From NCBI GenBank assembly GCA_963736695.1, contig CAVTPU010000004.1:2108001-2172000 (forward strand): a DNA stretch of 64,000 nt, given 5' to 3'. Position 1 is the first letter of the stretch. The number at the start of each line of letters is the position of its first letter. This DNA is from CAVTPU01 sp963736695 (GTDB lineage: Bacteria > Actinomycetota > Actinomycetes > Mycobacteriales > Micromonosporaceae). Position numbers and translations under genes: made by a program. Of this stretch, positions 1 to 8,236 are shown piece after piece. The notes beneath the pieces were generated by a model that worked only from the letters and a program-made list of their open reading frames with translations, was not told the DNA's origin and searched no databases.

Positions 1-800
1 TTGGCGGGTGAGGTGAGCTTGAGGATCAGCATGTGTTCGGCGAGCCAACCCTCGTCGCGCGCCATGACGCTGGCGATGCGCAGGGAATAGCACTTCTTGC
101 CGAGCAACGAGTTGCCGCCGTAACCCGATCCGAACGACCAAATCTCGCGGGTGTCCGGAAAGTGGGAGATGTATTTGGTGTCATTGCACGGCCACAGCGT
201 GTCCGTCTGGCCCGGCTCCAACGGCGCGCCGACCGAGTGCAGGGCAGGCACGAAGTCGGTCTCCGCGCCCATCGCCGTCAGCACCTCGGCGCCCATCCGG
301 GTCATGATCTTCATGGAGACGACGACGTAGGGGCTGTCTGTGATCTCCACGCCGTATTTGGGATGGTCCGCAGTGAGCGGCCCCATGCAGAACGGCACCA
401 CATACATCGTGCGGCCCCGCATGCAACCCCGATAGAGCCCGGTCATGACCTGACGCATCTCGCCCGGGTCCATCCAGTTGTTCGTGGGACCGGCGTCGTC
501 CGCATCGGCTGAACAGATGTATGTCCGTTGCTCGACCCGGGCCACATCCGACGGGTCGGTGCGGGCCCAGAACGAGTTGGGGCGCTTGTGGGGGTTGAGC
601 CGCACGAGCACTCCCGCGTCCACGAGTTGATCGGTTAACCGGGTCCACTCAGCCTGCGATCCGTCGCACCAGACGATGGCGTCGGGTGTGGTCAGTTCGG
701 CAACCTCGCGCACCCAGGCGAGCAGCCTGGCGTGGCGGGTCGGCGCGCCCGCCAACGCGTCGGCATATGGCGAGGCGAATTCCTCGACTGAGGTCGTCAT
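1..800 (-). CDS. pckG: Phosphoenolpyruvate carboxykinase (GTP), N-terminal part
   Basis: GTP-dependent PEP carboxykinase converts oxaloacetate plus GTP to phosphoenolpyruvate, CO2 and GDP in gluconeogenesis. About 266 residues are visible, from ATG at 800 to the window edge. Recognisable family stretches are [53 protein letters not shown] and [15 protein letters not shown]. The nucleotide-binding P-loop of this family lies further downstream, so it is outside the window. The start is supported by AAGGAG on the minus strand, about 11 nt before the ATG. The gene is divergent from the GtrA-like gene at 1128. The family assignment is secure; whether the rest of the gene is intact cannot be judged here. 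Confidence 0.95.
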   Translation of the reverse strand, partial: MTTSVEEFASPYADALAGAPTRHARLLAWVREVAELTTPDAIVWCDGSQAEWTRLTDQLVDAGVLVRLNPHKRPNSFWARTDPSDVARVEQRTYICSADADDAGPTNNWMDPGEMRQVMTGLYRGCMRGRTMYVVPFCMGPLTADHPKYGVEITDSPYVVVSMKIMTRMGAEVLTAMGAETDFVPALHSVGAPLEPGQTDTLWPCNDTKYISHFPDTREIWSFGSGYGGNSLLGKKCYSLRIASVMARDEGWLAEHMLILKLTSPA

Positions 801-1127
801 GTTCGTTTCCGCTCCTTGTGGTCCACGCTGACCAACCCGGGTCGGGCGGCGACATCGCGCCGGTCGACACCGGAGACTTGTGAGCCCAGCCTAAACCCGC
901 GTTACCGCCTGGGCTGTCGAGTCGCTTGTGAACATCTGCACACGCTCGACGCCAGGTGTCCCACATTTGCTCGTACGAGCGTGTTTGCCCGCTCTCACGC
1001 GCGTCAGTGCGCATGGGAGCGTTTCCGTCGGAGGGCAGGCGGGGTGCGGGCCCGCCCGCCACAATCCGCGCCACGGACCTGACGCGGCTCGACCATCGGC
1101 GCATGACCGCCGGCGTAAGCTGGGCTT
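801..1127. promoter_or_regulatory. Divergent intergenic region, pckG / gtrA-like
   Basis: No convincing gene lies in these 327 bases. On the minus strand TAGGCT (888-893) is a plausible -10 hexamer for pckG, leaving a leader of about 80 nt; no good -35 is apparent. A perfect 12-bp palindrome, gctcgtacgagc, lies at 969-980 and could be a dimeric regulator site. On the plus strand TAAGCT (1116-1121) precedes the GtrA-like start (separate entry). All three are visual matches only. Confidence 0.4.
1116..1121 (+). promoter_or_regulatory. Candidate -10 (TAAGCT) for leaderless GtrA-like gene
   Basis: The hexamer ends 6 nt before GTG at 1128, which places the expected transcription start on the start codon. 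No Shine-Dalgarno sequence is visible upstream of that GTG, consistent with a leaderless mRNA. Confidence 0.45.
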
Positions 1128-1622
1128 GTGCCATCCCCTGTGTCGACCGTGGATCGCCCGAAGAGTCTGCCGCGCGTCCTCTTCGACCGGTTCGAACACC
1201 TCATCCGTGAGTTCGGAAAGTTCGGCGTCGTCGGCGCGATCTGTTATGTCATCGACATCGTCATCTTCAACGTGTGCCGGGTCTCCTTCGGCCTGACGTG
1301 GTTCCCTTCGCTGGTGATCTCCACGGTCATCGCCGCGACCGTCGCGTTTCTCGGCAACCGCTACTGGACCTGGCGACACCGGGAACGCACCGCGCTGCAC
1401 CGGGAATACGGTCTCTACTTCGGTTTCAACATCGTCGGTCTGTTGATCAGCGCGGGACTTCTGGTTTTCACTCATGATCTGCTCGGCGCCCGATGGGTGG
1501 AACTGCAGTCACCATTGGCCGACAACATCTCCGGCAAAGTGATCGGCGTGGCCTTCGCCTCCGCCTTCCGATTCTGGGCATACCGCCGATACGTCTTCCG
1601 GCCAGCACCAGCGGAGACGTGA
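1128..1622 (+). CDS. GtrA-like integral membrane protein (first of tandem pair)
   Basis: 164-aa protein of the GtrA family: small four-helix membrane proteins linked to transfer of lipid-linked sugars across the membrane and to cell-envelope polysaccharide assembly. Seen in the sequence: the family-typical FGKFGVVGAICYVIDIVIFN near residues 30-50, LGNRYWTWRHR near residues 75-85, and a C-terminal FRFWAYRRYVF. Hydrophobic stretches lie around residues 35-55, 60-75, 95-115 and 130-150. GTG at 1128 is chosen because it sits directly after a -10-like hexamer. A second GtrA-like gene follows 72 nt downstream with its own -10-like hexamer. Substrate is unknown. Confidence 0.85.
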   Translation: MPSPVSTVDRPKSLPRVLFDRFEHLIREFGKFGVVGAICYVIDIVIFNVCRVSFGLTWFPSLVISTVIAATVAFLGNRYWTWRHRERTALHREYGLYFGFNIVGLLISAGLLVFTHDLLGARWVELQSPLADNISGKVIGVAFASAFRFWAYRRYVFRPAPAET

Positions 1623-1682
1623 TCAACACCGCTCGACGCCCCGCCACCACCGACGGCGGAGGACTCCCTGGTGCAGACCACG

Positions 1683-1688
1683 TAGAGT
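1683..1688 (+). promoter_or_regulatory. Candidate -10 (TAGAGT) for second GtrA-like gene
   Basis: The hexamer ends 6 nt before GTG at 1695, the second of two adjacent in-frame GTG codons. It therefore favours 1695 over 1692 as the start. Same geometry as the site at 1116. Confidence 0.45.
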
Positions 1689-1694
1689 GACGTG

Positions 1695-2336
1695 GTGAAT
1701 TTTCTCCAGTTCCTGCCGGAGCGGTGGCATGGACTCGCACGCGAAGTGGCGAAGTTCGGCACGATCGGCGTGATCAACCTTTGCGTCAACGTCGTGATCT
1801 CCAACCTCCTCTGGCTGACCATCCTTAGCCAAGGCGAGGTCAAGGCAAAGGCGATCGCCACGATCATCGCCACCACCAGCGCCTATTTCCTCAACCGGCA
1901 CTGGACCTATCGCGACCGGCCGAAGTCGACACTGCGGCGGGAATACACCCTTTTCTTCCTCTTCAACCTCGTCGGCCTGCTCATCGAGGTCGGGGTCGTC
2001 AGCTTCGCCAAATACGGCCTGCATCAACGGGGCATCATCATGCTCAACCTGGTGACCGGCATCGGCATCGTGTTCGGCACCATCTTCCGATTCTGGGCCT
2101 ATCGGACGCACGTGTTCAAACTCGCGCCGGCCGATCTGGGGGCCACCCCGGCCCAAGCCCCGATCACCGTCACGAACGCTGTCAACGGCCATCTCGCGTC
2201 CGCGCACGCCATCGCCGCCCACGAGGCCCTCACCCACACTGCGGCGGAGGCACTCGCGCACGGCGCGGAGGCCTGGGTCCACGGAGCCGACGCGCTCACT
2301 TCGCCCGTGGCGACGTCGGCGGCCCAAGCCGGGTAA
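1695..2336 (+). CDS. GtrA-like membrane protein with Ala/His-rich C-terminal tail
   Basis: 213-aa GtrA-family protein, paralogous to the gene just upstream: both share the pattern E-x-x-KFG-x-x-G-V, then LNRHWTYRDR, LFFLFNLVGLLIEVG and IFRFWAYRTHVFK. The membrane part occupies roughly residues 1-140. The last 70 or so residues are a low-complexity Ala-rich tail with regularly spaced His (HAIAAHEALTH and similar) that GtrA proteins do not need; it may be a cytosolic helix. Start 1695 rather than 1692 is preferred from the position of the upstream hexamer. The gene converges on the PH-domain gene, with a hairpin between. Likely role is envelope polysaccharide or lipid-linked sugar transfer; substrate unknown. 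Confidence 0.82.
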   Translation: MNFLQFLPERWHGLAREVAKFGTIGVINLCVNVVISNLLWLTILSQGEVKAKAIATIIATTSAYFLNRHWTYRDRPKSTLRREYTLFFLFNLVGLLIEVGVVSFAKYGLHQRGIIMLNLVTGIGIVFGTIFRFWAYRTHVFKLAPADLGATPAQAPITVTNAVNGHLASAHAIAAHEALTHTAAEALAHGAEAWVHGADALTSPVATSAAQAG

Positions 2337-2406
2337 CCACCCCCGCAGGCCGTCACCCCACGCGCCGACGCCGCGCGCCGATCATGAACGACGGCGGACA
2401 TGATGC

Positions 2407-2444
2407 GACATGCCGGTCGGGCAGTGTCGCCCAACCGGCATGTC
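2407..2444. terminator. Hairpin between convergent genes
   Basis: Perfect 11-bp inverted repeat (2407-2417 with 2434-2444). The 16-nt spacer itself contains gggc...gccc. There is no T-run on either side, as is usual for high-GC actinobacteria. Its position between the second GtrA-like gene and the PH-domain gene suggests a bidirectional terminator. Confidence 0.65.
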
Positions 2445-2468
2445 GGCCCGTCCTTACGCCGCCGCCCG

Positions 2469-3056
2469 TCACACTGTGGGCTGCTCGGCTTTGGTCTTTC
2501 CGCCGGCGTCGCCGGCCGCCGCGTCGCGCAACGCGCTGCGCAGGTCGCTGTCGTCGATGGTCCGCCGCTCGTGGTCGGCCTCGACCAACTCGTAGACGAC
2601 CTTCTGTACCGTCACGACCTTGGGGATGTCGACGAGTGTCGACTGCCCACGCTCGCCGGCCGACTCGACCGTGAGAGTGCCGCAGCCGAGCACCCGCTCC
2701 AACAACGTCTGCGACGACGAGACGTCGTTGACCCGGGTGAGCGGAATGTCGCGCTGCTGCCGGTTGAAGACCCCCTCGCGCAGCAGCACGCGCTCGTTGG
2801 TGAAGACATAGTGTGTGCTGCGCCAGACGACGAAGGGCCACAACACCAACCACAGGAACAGCCCCAGCGCGGCCGCTCCGATGACGGTCAGCAAGACGTT
2901 GGCCCAGGTCTCGGCGGGCAGCATCACGGCGGCGGCGATCGTTGCACCGCCGGCGACGACGGTCCAGAAACCCGGCGCGATCATCGCTTTCCAGTGTGGA
3001 TGCAGGTGGAGTTTGACCGTTTCGTCGGCGGTCAGCGAATCATCGGGGAATCCCAC
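2469..3056 (-). CDS. Bacterial PH-domain (YdbS-like) membrane protein
   Basis: 195-aa membrane protein. Two adjacent hydrophobic helices (residues about 28-45 and 52-75) are followed by a bacterial PH-like domain with the pattern STHYVFTNERVLLREGVFNRQQRDIPLTRVNDV. The C-terminal 40 residues are charged. Proteins of this type are common in actinobacteria, and their molecular role is poorly defined. The start is GTG at 3056, with GAGGAGG placed about 6 nt upstream. BirA ends 114 nt upstream on the same strand, so read-through is possible, but nothing links the functions. Confidence 0.8.
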   Translation of the reverse strand: MGFPDDSLTADETVKLHLHPHWKAMIAPGFWTVVAGGATIAAAVMLPAETWANVLLTVIGAAALGLFLWLVLWPFVVWRSTHYVFTNERVLLREGVFNRQQRDIPLTRVNDVSSSQTLLERVLGCGTLTVESAGERGQSTLVDIPKVVTVQKVVYELVEADHERRTIDDSDLRSALRDAAAGDAGGKTKAEQPTV

Positions 3057-3169
3057 GGGTGCCTCCTCGGCGCGTCCTCGTTCTCGGCGCCGACCTTATC
3101 CGGTGCACGCCAGATCCGCGCCATCCGAACCGCGACTATTTCGCCTCCGAGCACGCCGGTCGGGACTAT

Positions 3170-4084
3170 TCACCGCACGTGCAGCACGTCACCGGCGGCG
3201 ACCGGCGTCGCGCCGGCCGCCGTGACCACCACCAGCCGTCCGTCGGCGTCGATGTCCTCGGCGTGGCCGCACAGGTCGGGCTTGCCGGGCAGACGCACGA
3301 GCACCTCCCGGCGCAGTGTCGCGCATTCGGCTTGATAGGCCGCGCGCAGGCCGGAGGCCTCGGGATCGCCACCGACCGCGACCCAGGCGCGATACCAGTC
3401 GACGAATGATCGAATCACCGCGCGCAGCAGCGGATCGCGGTCGGCGCAGACGGAGCCGGCGAGCGCCATCGAGGTCGGCGGGAGGGCTCGCGGGTCGACG
3501 GATCCGCCGTCTCCCGCCGATGCCGGCGGCGGCGCCGGCAGCTCATCGGCGCGCTGACTGACGTTGAGCCCGATCCCGATCACGACCGCTGGCGCGGTTG
3601 CGGCCCCATTGACCGACTCTGCGAGGATGCCCCCGCACTTGCCCCAGGCGCGCACGCCGCTGTCTGCGGCGTCGTCGTCGGCCGGCGCGGCGAGCAGGTC
3701 GTTGGGCCATTTCAGGGCGACCGGGATGGCGGCGATCCGGTGGAGGGCTCCCACGGCCGCGACTCCGGCGAGCAGCGGCAGCCAGCCGAGCCGGGCCGGA
3801 GCGACGGATGGCCGGGTGAGCAGGCTAAAGGTGAGGCTGGCACGGGCGGGGGCCTGCCAGACCCGGCCGAGTCGGCCACGGCCGGCCCGCTGACTCTCGG
3901 CGATGAGCACAAAACCCTCCGGCACGCCGGTCTTCGCGGCCCGCACGACGTCAGCGTTGGTTGATCCGGTCTCCGAGACGACGCGCAGTTCGCTGACCCA
4001 GCCGCCGGGCCCGCCGAGTGCCCGACGCAGCGCGATCTGGCTCAGGGGCGGCCGACCGAGGTCGGCGTACGGGTGATTGGTCAT
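3170..4084 (-). CDS. birA: Biotin--[acetyl-CoA carboxylase] ligase
   Basis: 304-aa biotin protein ligase. It makes biotinyl-AMP and transfers biotin to the lysine of biotin carboxyl carrier domains. Seen: [10 protein letters not shown] near residue 40, the biotin/ATP loop [11 protein letters not shown] near residue 70, KWPNDLL near residue 125, GGILAE and GIGLNV, then a small C-terminal SH3-like domain. It lacks the N-terminal winged helix of the E. coli repressor form, so it is probably a pure enzyme. ATG at 4084 was chosen over an upstream in-frame start because residues before it are not family-like and overlap the divergent promoter region. Its likely client is the alpha subunit encoded at 9338-11086 (biotinyl Lys548). 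It is divergent from the carboxylase beta gene, 89 bp away. Confidence 0.93.
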   Translation of the reverse strand: MTNHPYADLGRPPLSQIALRRALGGPGGWVSELRVVSETGSTNADVVRAAKTGVPEGFVLIAESQRAGRGRLGRVWQAPARASLTFSLLTRPSVAPARLGWLPLLAGVAAVGALHRIAAIPVALKWPNDLLAAPADDDAADSGVRAWGKCGGILAESVNGAATAPAVVIGIGLNVSQRADELPAPPPASAGDGGSVDPRALPPTSMALAGSVCADRDPLLRAVIRSFVDWYRAWVAVGGDPEASGLRAAYQAECATLRREVLVRLPGKPDLCGHAEDIDADGRLVVVTAAGATPVAAGDVLHVR

Positions 4085-4161
4085 GCGCCCATGCTGCCGC
4101 CTCGCCTGTTCGACGTGGTCACCGGTGGTCGGGGAAGGCAGATGGGCGGCTGGCCTGTCGA

Positions 4162-4167
4162 TACGAT
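4162..4167 (+). promoter_or_regulatory. Candidate -10 (TACGAT) for leaderless accD-type gene
   Basis: The hexamer ends 6 nt before GTG at 4174, so the predicted transcription start coincides with the initiation codon. No ribosome-binding sequence precedes that GTG. Confidence 0.45.
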
Positions 4168-4173
4168 CGCGGG

Positions 4174-5763
4174 GTGACCGTGACGCCCGCACCCGCACCC
4201 GATCCGCACACTACCGCCGGCCGGATCGCCGATCTTGACCGGCGCATCGACGAGGCGGTGCACGCCGGATCGGCGAAGGCGATCGACAAGCAGCACGAAC
4301 GCGGCAAGTTGACCGCCCGGGAGCGCCTCGACCTGCTGCTGGATCCGGGGTCGTTCGTGGAGCTCGACGAGCTTGTGCGTCACCGGTCGACGAACTTCGG
4401 GCAGGAGCACAACCGCCCCTATGGCGACGGCGTGGTGACCGGATATGGCACGGTCGACGGCCGGCAGGTCTGCGTCTTCGCCCAGGACTTCACGATCTTC
4501 GGCGGCTCACTGGGTGAGGTCTTCGGCGAGAAGATCGTCAAGGTGATGGACCTCGCGATGAAGATCGGCTGTCCGATGATCGGGCTCAATGACTCCGGCG
4601 GTGCCCGCATCCAGGAGGGCGTGGTCTCGCTCGGGCTCTATGGCGACATTTTCTTCCGAAATGTGCGCGCGAGCGGCGTAATCCCCCAGATCTCGTTGAT
4701 CATGGGTCCGTGCGCGGGCGGCGCGGTCTATTCGCCGGCGGTCACCGACTTCACCGTGATGGTCGATCAGACGAGCCACATGTTCATCACCGGACCGAGC
4801 GTGATCAAGACGGTCACGAATGAGGATGTCACGTTCGAGGACCTCGGTGGCGCCCGCACGCACAACGCCCGCAGTGGCAACGCGCACTACCTCGCCGCCG
4901 ACGAGACCGACGCGATCGACTTCGTCAGGGACCTGCTCTCCTATCTGCCGTCGAACAACCTCGACGACCCGCCGGCCTTTCCCGTCGATGCGGAGCTGGC
5001 CATCACCGCCGACGACGAGCGGCTCGACCGACTGGTCCCCGACTCGGCGAGCCAGCCCTACGACATGCACCAGGTCATCGAGCGGGTGCTCGACGGCGAG
5101 GAGTTCCTCGAGGTGCAGGCTCTCTACGCCCCCAACATCATCGTGGGCTTCGGCCGGGTAGAGGGGCGGCCGGTCGGGGTGGTCGCGAACCAGCCCCTGC
5201 ACCTCGGCGGCTGTCTCGACATCGGCGCGTCGGAGAAGGCGGCCCGGTTCGTGCGCACGTGCGACGCGTTCAACGTGCCGGTGCTCACCTTCGTCGACGT
5301 TCCCGGATTCCTCCCCGGCACCGACCAGGAGTGGGACGGCATCATCCGACGAGGAGCAAAACTGATCTACGCGTACGCCGAAGCGACCGTTCCCAAGATC
5401 ACGGTTATCACCCGCAAGGCTTACGGCGGCGCGTACGACGTGATGGGCTCCAAGCATCTCGGAGCCGACCTCAACTTCGCCTGGCCGACGGCGCAGATCG
5501 CCGTCATGGGCGCGCAGGGCGCGGTGAACATCCTCTATCGCCAGGAGTTGGCCAGCGCCGAAGACCCGGCGGCTCAGCGGGCCACGCTCATCGCCGAATA
5601 CGAGGACATGCTGGCGAACCCGTACGTCGCGGCGGAACGCGGCTATGTCGACTCGGTGATCCGCCCGGCCAGCACCCGGGTGCATCTGACGCGGGCCCTG
5701 CGGGCGCTGCGCGGCAAACGTGAGTCACTGCCGCCGAAGAAGCACGGAAATATCCCGCTGTGA
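4174..5763 (+). CDS. Acyl-CoA carboxylase beta subunit (propionyl-CoA carboxylase type)
   Basis: 529-aa carboxyltransferase subunit. It transfers CO2 from carboxybiotin to acetyl-CoA or propionyl-CoA. Seen: [23 protein letters not shown] near the N-terminus, [25 protein letters not shown], the first oxyanion segment [13 protein letters not shown] near residue 180, [11 protein letters not shown] near residue 375, [21 protein letters not shown] near residue 410 and an ending in KKHGNIPL. Length matches PccB/AccD5-type chains. The start is set at GTG 4174 because it follows a TACGAT hexamer and fits family length. An epsilon-subunit gene follows 43 nt later, the typical actinobacterial pair; the biotinylated alpha subunit is encoded at 9338. 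Substrate choice (acetyl versus propionyl) is not determined, though a mutase gene at 18352 fits propionate metabolism. Confidence 0.93.
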   Translation: MTVTPAPAPDPHTTAGRIADLDRRIDEAVHAGSAKAIDKQHERGKLTARERLDLLLDPGSFVELDELVRHRSTNFGQEHNRPYGDGVVTGYGTVDGRQVCVFAQDFTIFGGSLGEVFGEKIVKVMDLAMKIGCPMIGLNDSGGARIQEGVVSLGLYGDIFFRNVRASGVIPQISLIMGPCAGGAVYSPAVTDFTVMVDQTSHMFITGPSVIKTVTNEDVTFEDLGGARTHNARSGNAHYLAADETDAIDFVRDLLSYLPSNNLDDPPAFPVDAELAITADDERLDRLVPDSASQPYDMHQVIERVLDGEEFLEVQALYAPNIIVGFGRVEGRPVGVVANQPLHLGGCLDIGASEKAARFVRTCDAFNVPVLTFVDVPGFLPGTDQEWDGIIRRGAKLIYAYAEATVPKITVITRKAYGGAYDVMGSKHLGADLNFAWPTAQIAVMGAQGAVNILYRQELASAEDPAAQRATLIAEYEDMLANPYVAAERGYVDSVIRPASTRVHLTRALRALRGKRESLPPKKHGNIPL

Positions 5764-5806
5764 CCCTCGCGCCGCCGCCACTATCTGCTATCGCCGAGGT
5801 GATCAC

Positions 5807-6049
5807 ATGCCAATCTCCGATTTCGAGCACACGGCGATTCGGGTCGTGCGCGGCGCCCCGACCGAGGAGGAGCTAGCAGCGCTTGTCGCGGTCGCCGCCG
5901 TGCTCGTGTCGCGAGTGGAGGATGCGCCCGTACGCGTCGATGGTCCTCGCCCGTGGGCGGTCTCGGCCCGACCCGGTTCCGTCCACCTCGACCGCCGGCC
6001 GACACGCCGAGGCGGCGACGCGTGGCGCGCGGCCGCCCGGCCCCAGTGA
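5807..6049 (+). CDS. Acyl-CoA carboxylase epsilon subunit
   Basis: 80-aa small subunit found only in actinobacterial acyl-CoA carboxylases, where it binds the beta subunit and stimulates holoenzyme activity. Recognised from the conserved N-terminal pattern IRVVRGAPTEEELAALVAV and the following short Arg-rich tail. The start is the ATG at 5807, preceded by GAGGTGAT at good spacing. It directly follows the beta subunit gene and is followed 27 nt later by maf. Sequence outside the N-terminal motif is poorly conserved in this family, so assignment rests on the motif plus position. Confidence 0.88.
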   Translation: MPISDFEHTAIRVVRGAPTEEELAALVAVAAVLVSRVEDAPVRVDGPRPWAVSARPGSVHLDRRPTRRGGDAWRAAARPQ

Positions 6050-6064
6050 CCGACGGCGACCCGT

Positions 6065-6070
6065 TAGGGT
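6065..6070 (+). promoter_or_regulatory. Candidate -10 (TAGGGT) for maf
   Basis: The hexamer ends 6 nt before GTG at 6077. It suggests a separate leaderless transcript for maf in addition to any read-through from the carboxylase genes. Confidence 0.42.
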
Positions 6071-6076
6071 GATCGG

Positions 6077-6718
6077 GTGACCGCACGACCGATGCTCGTC
6101 CTCGCCTCGGCGAGTCCGGCTCGCCTGCGCACCCTGCGCGCGGCCGGCCTCGACCCCGAGGTGATCGTCAGCGGCGTTGATGAATCCATTGTGGAGGCTT
6201 CGAGCCCGCAAGCACTGTGCGCGACGCTGGCTCGACTCAAGGCCGAGGCGGTGGCCGCCCGACTGCGCCACCGAGCCAGCGGCAACACCTCCGCGATCCT
6301 CGTGCTCGGCTGCGACTCGATGCTGGAGTTCGACGGCGAGATCTTCGGCAAACCCGACGACGAAGCCCAAGCAGTGGCGCGGTGGCGCCGCATGCGGGGC
6401 TCCACCGGCATGCTCCACACTGGACACTGTCTGGTCCGGGTCAACGATGACCTCGCCGCCGCCGAGGTCGGCAGCACAACCGTGCGTTTCGCCGACGTCA
6501 CCGACGAAGAGATCGCCGCCTATGTCTCAACCGGCGAGCCGCAGCAGGTCGCGGGCGGATTCACCATCGACGGGCTAGGTGGCTGGTTCGTCGAGTCGAT
6601 CGATGGCGACCCCGGGACCGTCGTCGGAGTGTCACTCCCACTCGTGCGACGACTTCTGTCCCGCATCGGTGTCACCATCGACAGCCTGTGGCCGGCTCCG
6701 TTAACGTCGAGGGCATGA
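6077..6718 (+). CDS. maf: Maf-family nucleoside triphosphate pyrophosphatase
   Basis: 213-aa Maf protein, a housecleaning nucleotide pyrophosphatase that hydrolyses non-canonical or excess NTPs to NMPs. Seen: the N-terminal LASASPARLRTLRAAG, GCDSMLEFDGEIFGKP near residue 80 (catalytic Asp region), MRGSTGMLHTG, and VAGGFTIDGLGGWFVESIDGDPGTVVG near the C-terminus. The stop overlaps the start of the next gene in an ATGA arrangement (6715-6718), implying translational coupling. The maf gene lies next to acyl-CoA carboxylase beta/epsilon genes in many actinobacteria. Confidence 0.93.
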   Translation: MTARPMLVLASASPARLRTLRAAGLDPEVIVSGVDESIVEASSPQALCATLARLKAEAVAARLRHRASGNTSAILVLGCDSMLEFDGEIFGKPDDEAQAVARWRRMRGSTGMLHTGHCLVRVNDDLAAAEVGSTTVRFADVTDEEIAAYVSTGEPQQVAGGFTIDGLGGWFVESIDGDPGTVVGVSLPLVRRLLSRIGVTIDSLWPAPLTSRA

Positions 6719-7374
6719 GCGCCAAATCGATCGGATTGACCGACGAACTGCACGCCTATCTCGTCGCGCACAACGGCGAGATCGACGACATCGTCGCCGA
6801 CCTCATCGCCGAGACCCGCACCGCGTTGCCCGATCTGGCCCAGATGCAGGTCGCGCCGGAACAGGCAGCCTTTCTCACCTTCCTCGCCCGGCTCATCAAT
6901 GCCCAGGAAGCGATCGAGGTCGGCACGTTCACCGGCATGTCCGCGCTGGCCATCGCCCGCGGCCTCGCGCCCAACGGCCGGCTCATCTGCCTCGACGTCT
7001 CCACCGAGTTCACCACGATCGCCCAACGTTATTGGCAACGGGCCGGGGTCGCCGACCGGATCGACCTGCGCATCGGCCCGGCTATCACGTCGCTGGCCGA
7101 CCTGCCCGAAGAGCCGCTCTTCGACCTCGCGTTCATCGACGCCGACAAGCCGGGCTATCCGGCCTATTGGGAGGAGATCGTGCCCCGGATGCGAGCCGGC
7201 GGGGTGATCGCCGTCGACAACGTGTTGCGTCACGGTCGGATCATCGACCGCGAGCCCGATGAGGGAACCGCCGCAATGGCGGGCTTCAACGACCTGGTCA
7301 GCGCCGACACCCGAGTCGAGTCGGTGATGCTGCCGCTCGCCGACGGGGTCACCCTCGCGCGCCGCCTGCCCTGA
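6715..7374 (+). CDS. SAM-dependent O-methyltransferase (class I, CCoAOMT-like)
   Basis: 219-aa methyltransferase of the bacterial catechol/caffeoyl-CoA O-methyltransferase-like family. Seen: EVGTFTGMSALAIARGL (SAM-binding glycine loop) near residue 65, the acidic SAM-contacting CLDVSTEF, and FDLAFIDADKPGYPAYWEE near residue 140 with metal-binding Asp and the Lys typical of this family, followed by GGVIAVDNVLRHGRI. ATG at 6715 is chosen because it overlaps the maf stop by 4 nt. The natural substrate is unknown; these enzymes often methylate catechol-type hydroxyls. It ends only 4 nt from the convergent ABC permease gene. Confidence 0.88.
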   Translation: MSAKSIGLTDELHAYLVAHNGEIDDIVADLIAETRTALPDLAQMQVAPEQAAFLTFLARLINAQEAIEVGTFTGMSALAIARGLAPNGRLICLDVSTEFTTIAQRYWQRAGVADRIDLRIGPAITSLADLPEEPLFDLAFIDADKPGYPAYWEEIVPRMRAGGVIAVDNVLRHGRIIDREPDEGTAAMAGFNDLVSADTRVESVMLPLADGVTLARRLP

Positions 7375-7378
7375 CGGG

Positions 7379-8164
7379 TCAACGCACGCTGCGGGCGAAC
7401 TCCCGCGCCGCCCAGGCGACCGCGACAACCGTGAGCGCGCCGATGATGAGCATCCCCTGCCAGACCCGGTCGTTGCCGATGTCGCCGGCGAAGAGCGCGC
7501 GGGCGCCGTCCACCGCCCACGAGAACGGGTTCCAGTCGGCGACCCGCTGCAGCCACAGCGGGGCGAACGCGAGCGGCAGCAGAATGCCGGAGAGCAGCAG
7601 CACCGGCTGCGCCACCGTGTTCATCACCGGGGCGAGAGCATCCTCGCTCTTCACCTTGAGCGCCACGCCATACGAGATGGTCGATGTCATGAGGGCGATG
7701 AGCGCGAGCAGCAGGTAGGCCAGCAGCAGATAGCCGATCTGCACGGTCAAACCGAAGAGCGTCGCGAGCACGGTGATGATCACCGCCTGGACGAGAAGCG
7801 AGACGACGTCGCGCAGCGAGCGCCCGAGCAGCAGCGCGAGCCGGCTGACCGGGGTGACCCGGGATCGTTCGATCACGCCGGCCCGCAGTTCCGCGATGAG
7901 ACCGAAGCCCTGAAAAAGACCGCCGAAGATCGCGAGCAGCACCAACAGGCCGGGCACGAAGATGCGATAGGTGTCGGCGTTGGTGGTGGCCCCGAGCGGG
8001 GCGAGCGCCGGCTTGAGCAGCGGAGCGAAGAGCAGCAGGTACATCACCGGCTGGAAGACACCGACGAAGACCCAGATCGGGTTGCGCCACAGCAGCATGA
8101 TCTGGCGCTGGAAGATCAGCCAGGTGTCGCGGACGACAGTCCAGATGTCCCGGACGACGCGCAT
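7379..8164 (-). CDS. ABC-2 type transporter permease (DrrB-like)
   Basis: 261-aa membrane protein with six hydrophobic segments, roughly residues 30-48, 65-82, 105-130, 140-165, 180-198 and 235-255. The family hallmark FVPGLLVLLAIFGG...ERSRVTPVSRLALLLGR is clear. Such permeases pair with an ATPase to export drugs, antibiotics or lipids. The ATPase gene lies directly upstream on the same strand, 72 nt away. Because that ATPase reads as frameshifted (8237-9197), the permease may lack a working partner unless the frameshift is a sequencing error. Substrate unknown. Confidence 0.88.
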   Translation of the reverse strand: MRVVRDIWTVVRDTWLIFQRQIMLLWRNPIWVFVGVFQPVMYLLLFAPLLKPALAPLGATTNADTYRIFVPGLLVLLAIFGGLFQGFGLIAELRAGVIERSRVTPVSRLALLLGRSLRDVVSLLVQAVIITVLATLFGLTVQIGYLLLAYLLLALIALMTSTISYGVALKVKSEDALAPVMNTVAQPVLLLSGILLPLAFAPLWLQRVADWNPFSWAVDGARALFAGDIGNDRVWQGMLIIGALTVVAVAWAAREFARSVR

Positions 8165-8236
8165 CGCGATTCTCCTCGAGTCGGGTTCAGATCAGGTCGG
8201 TTCAGGTCAGGTGCGGGCACGTCGGGTGGGTGCGAG

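Noticed and set aside
891..1475. Minus-strand open frame overlapping the first GtrA-like gene
   Set aside because: Low-complexity acidic translation complementary to a well supported membrane protein gene.
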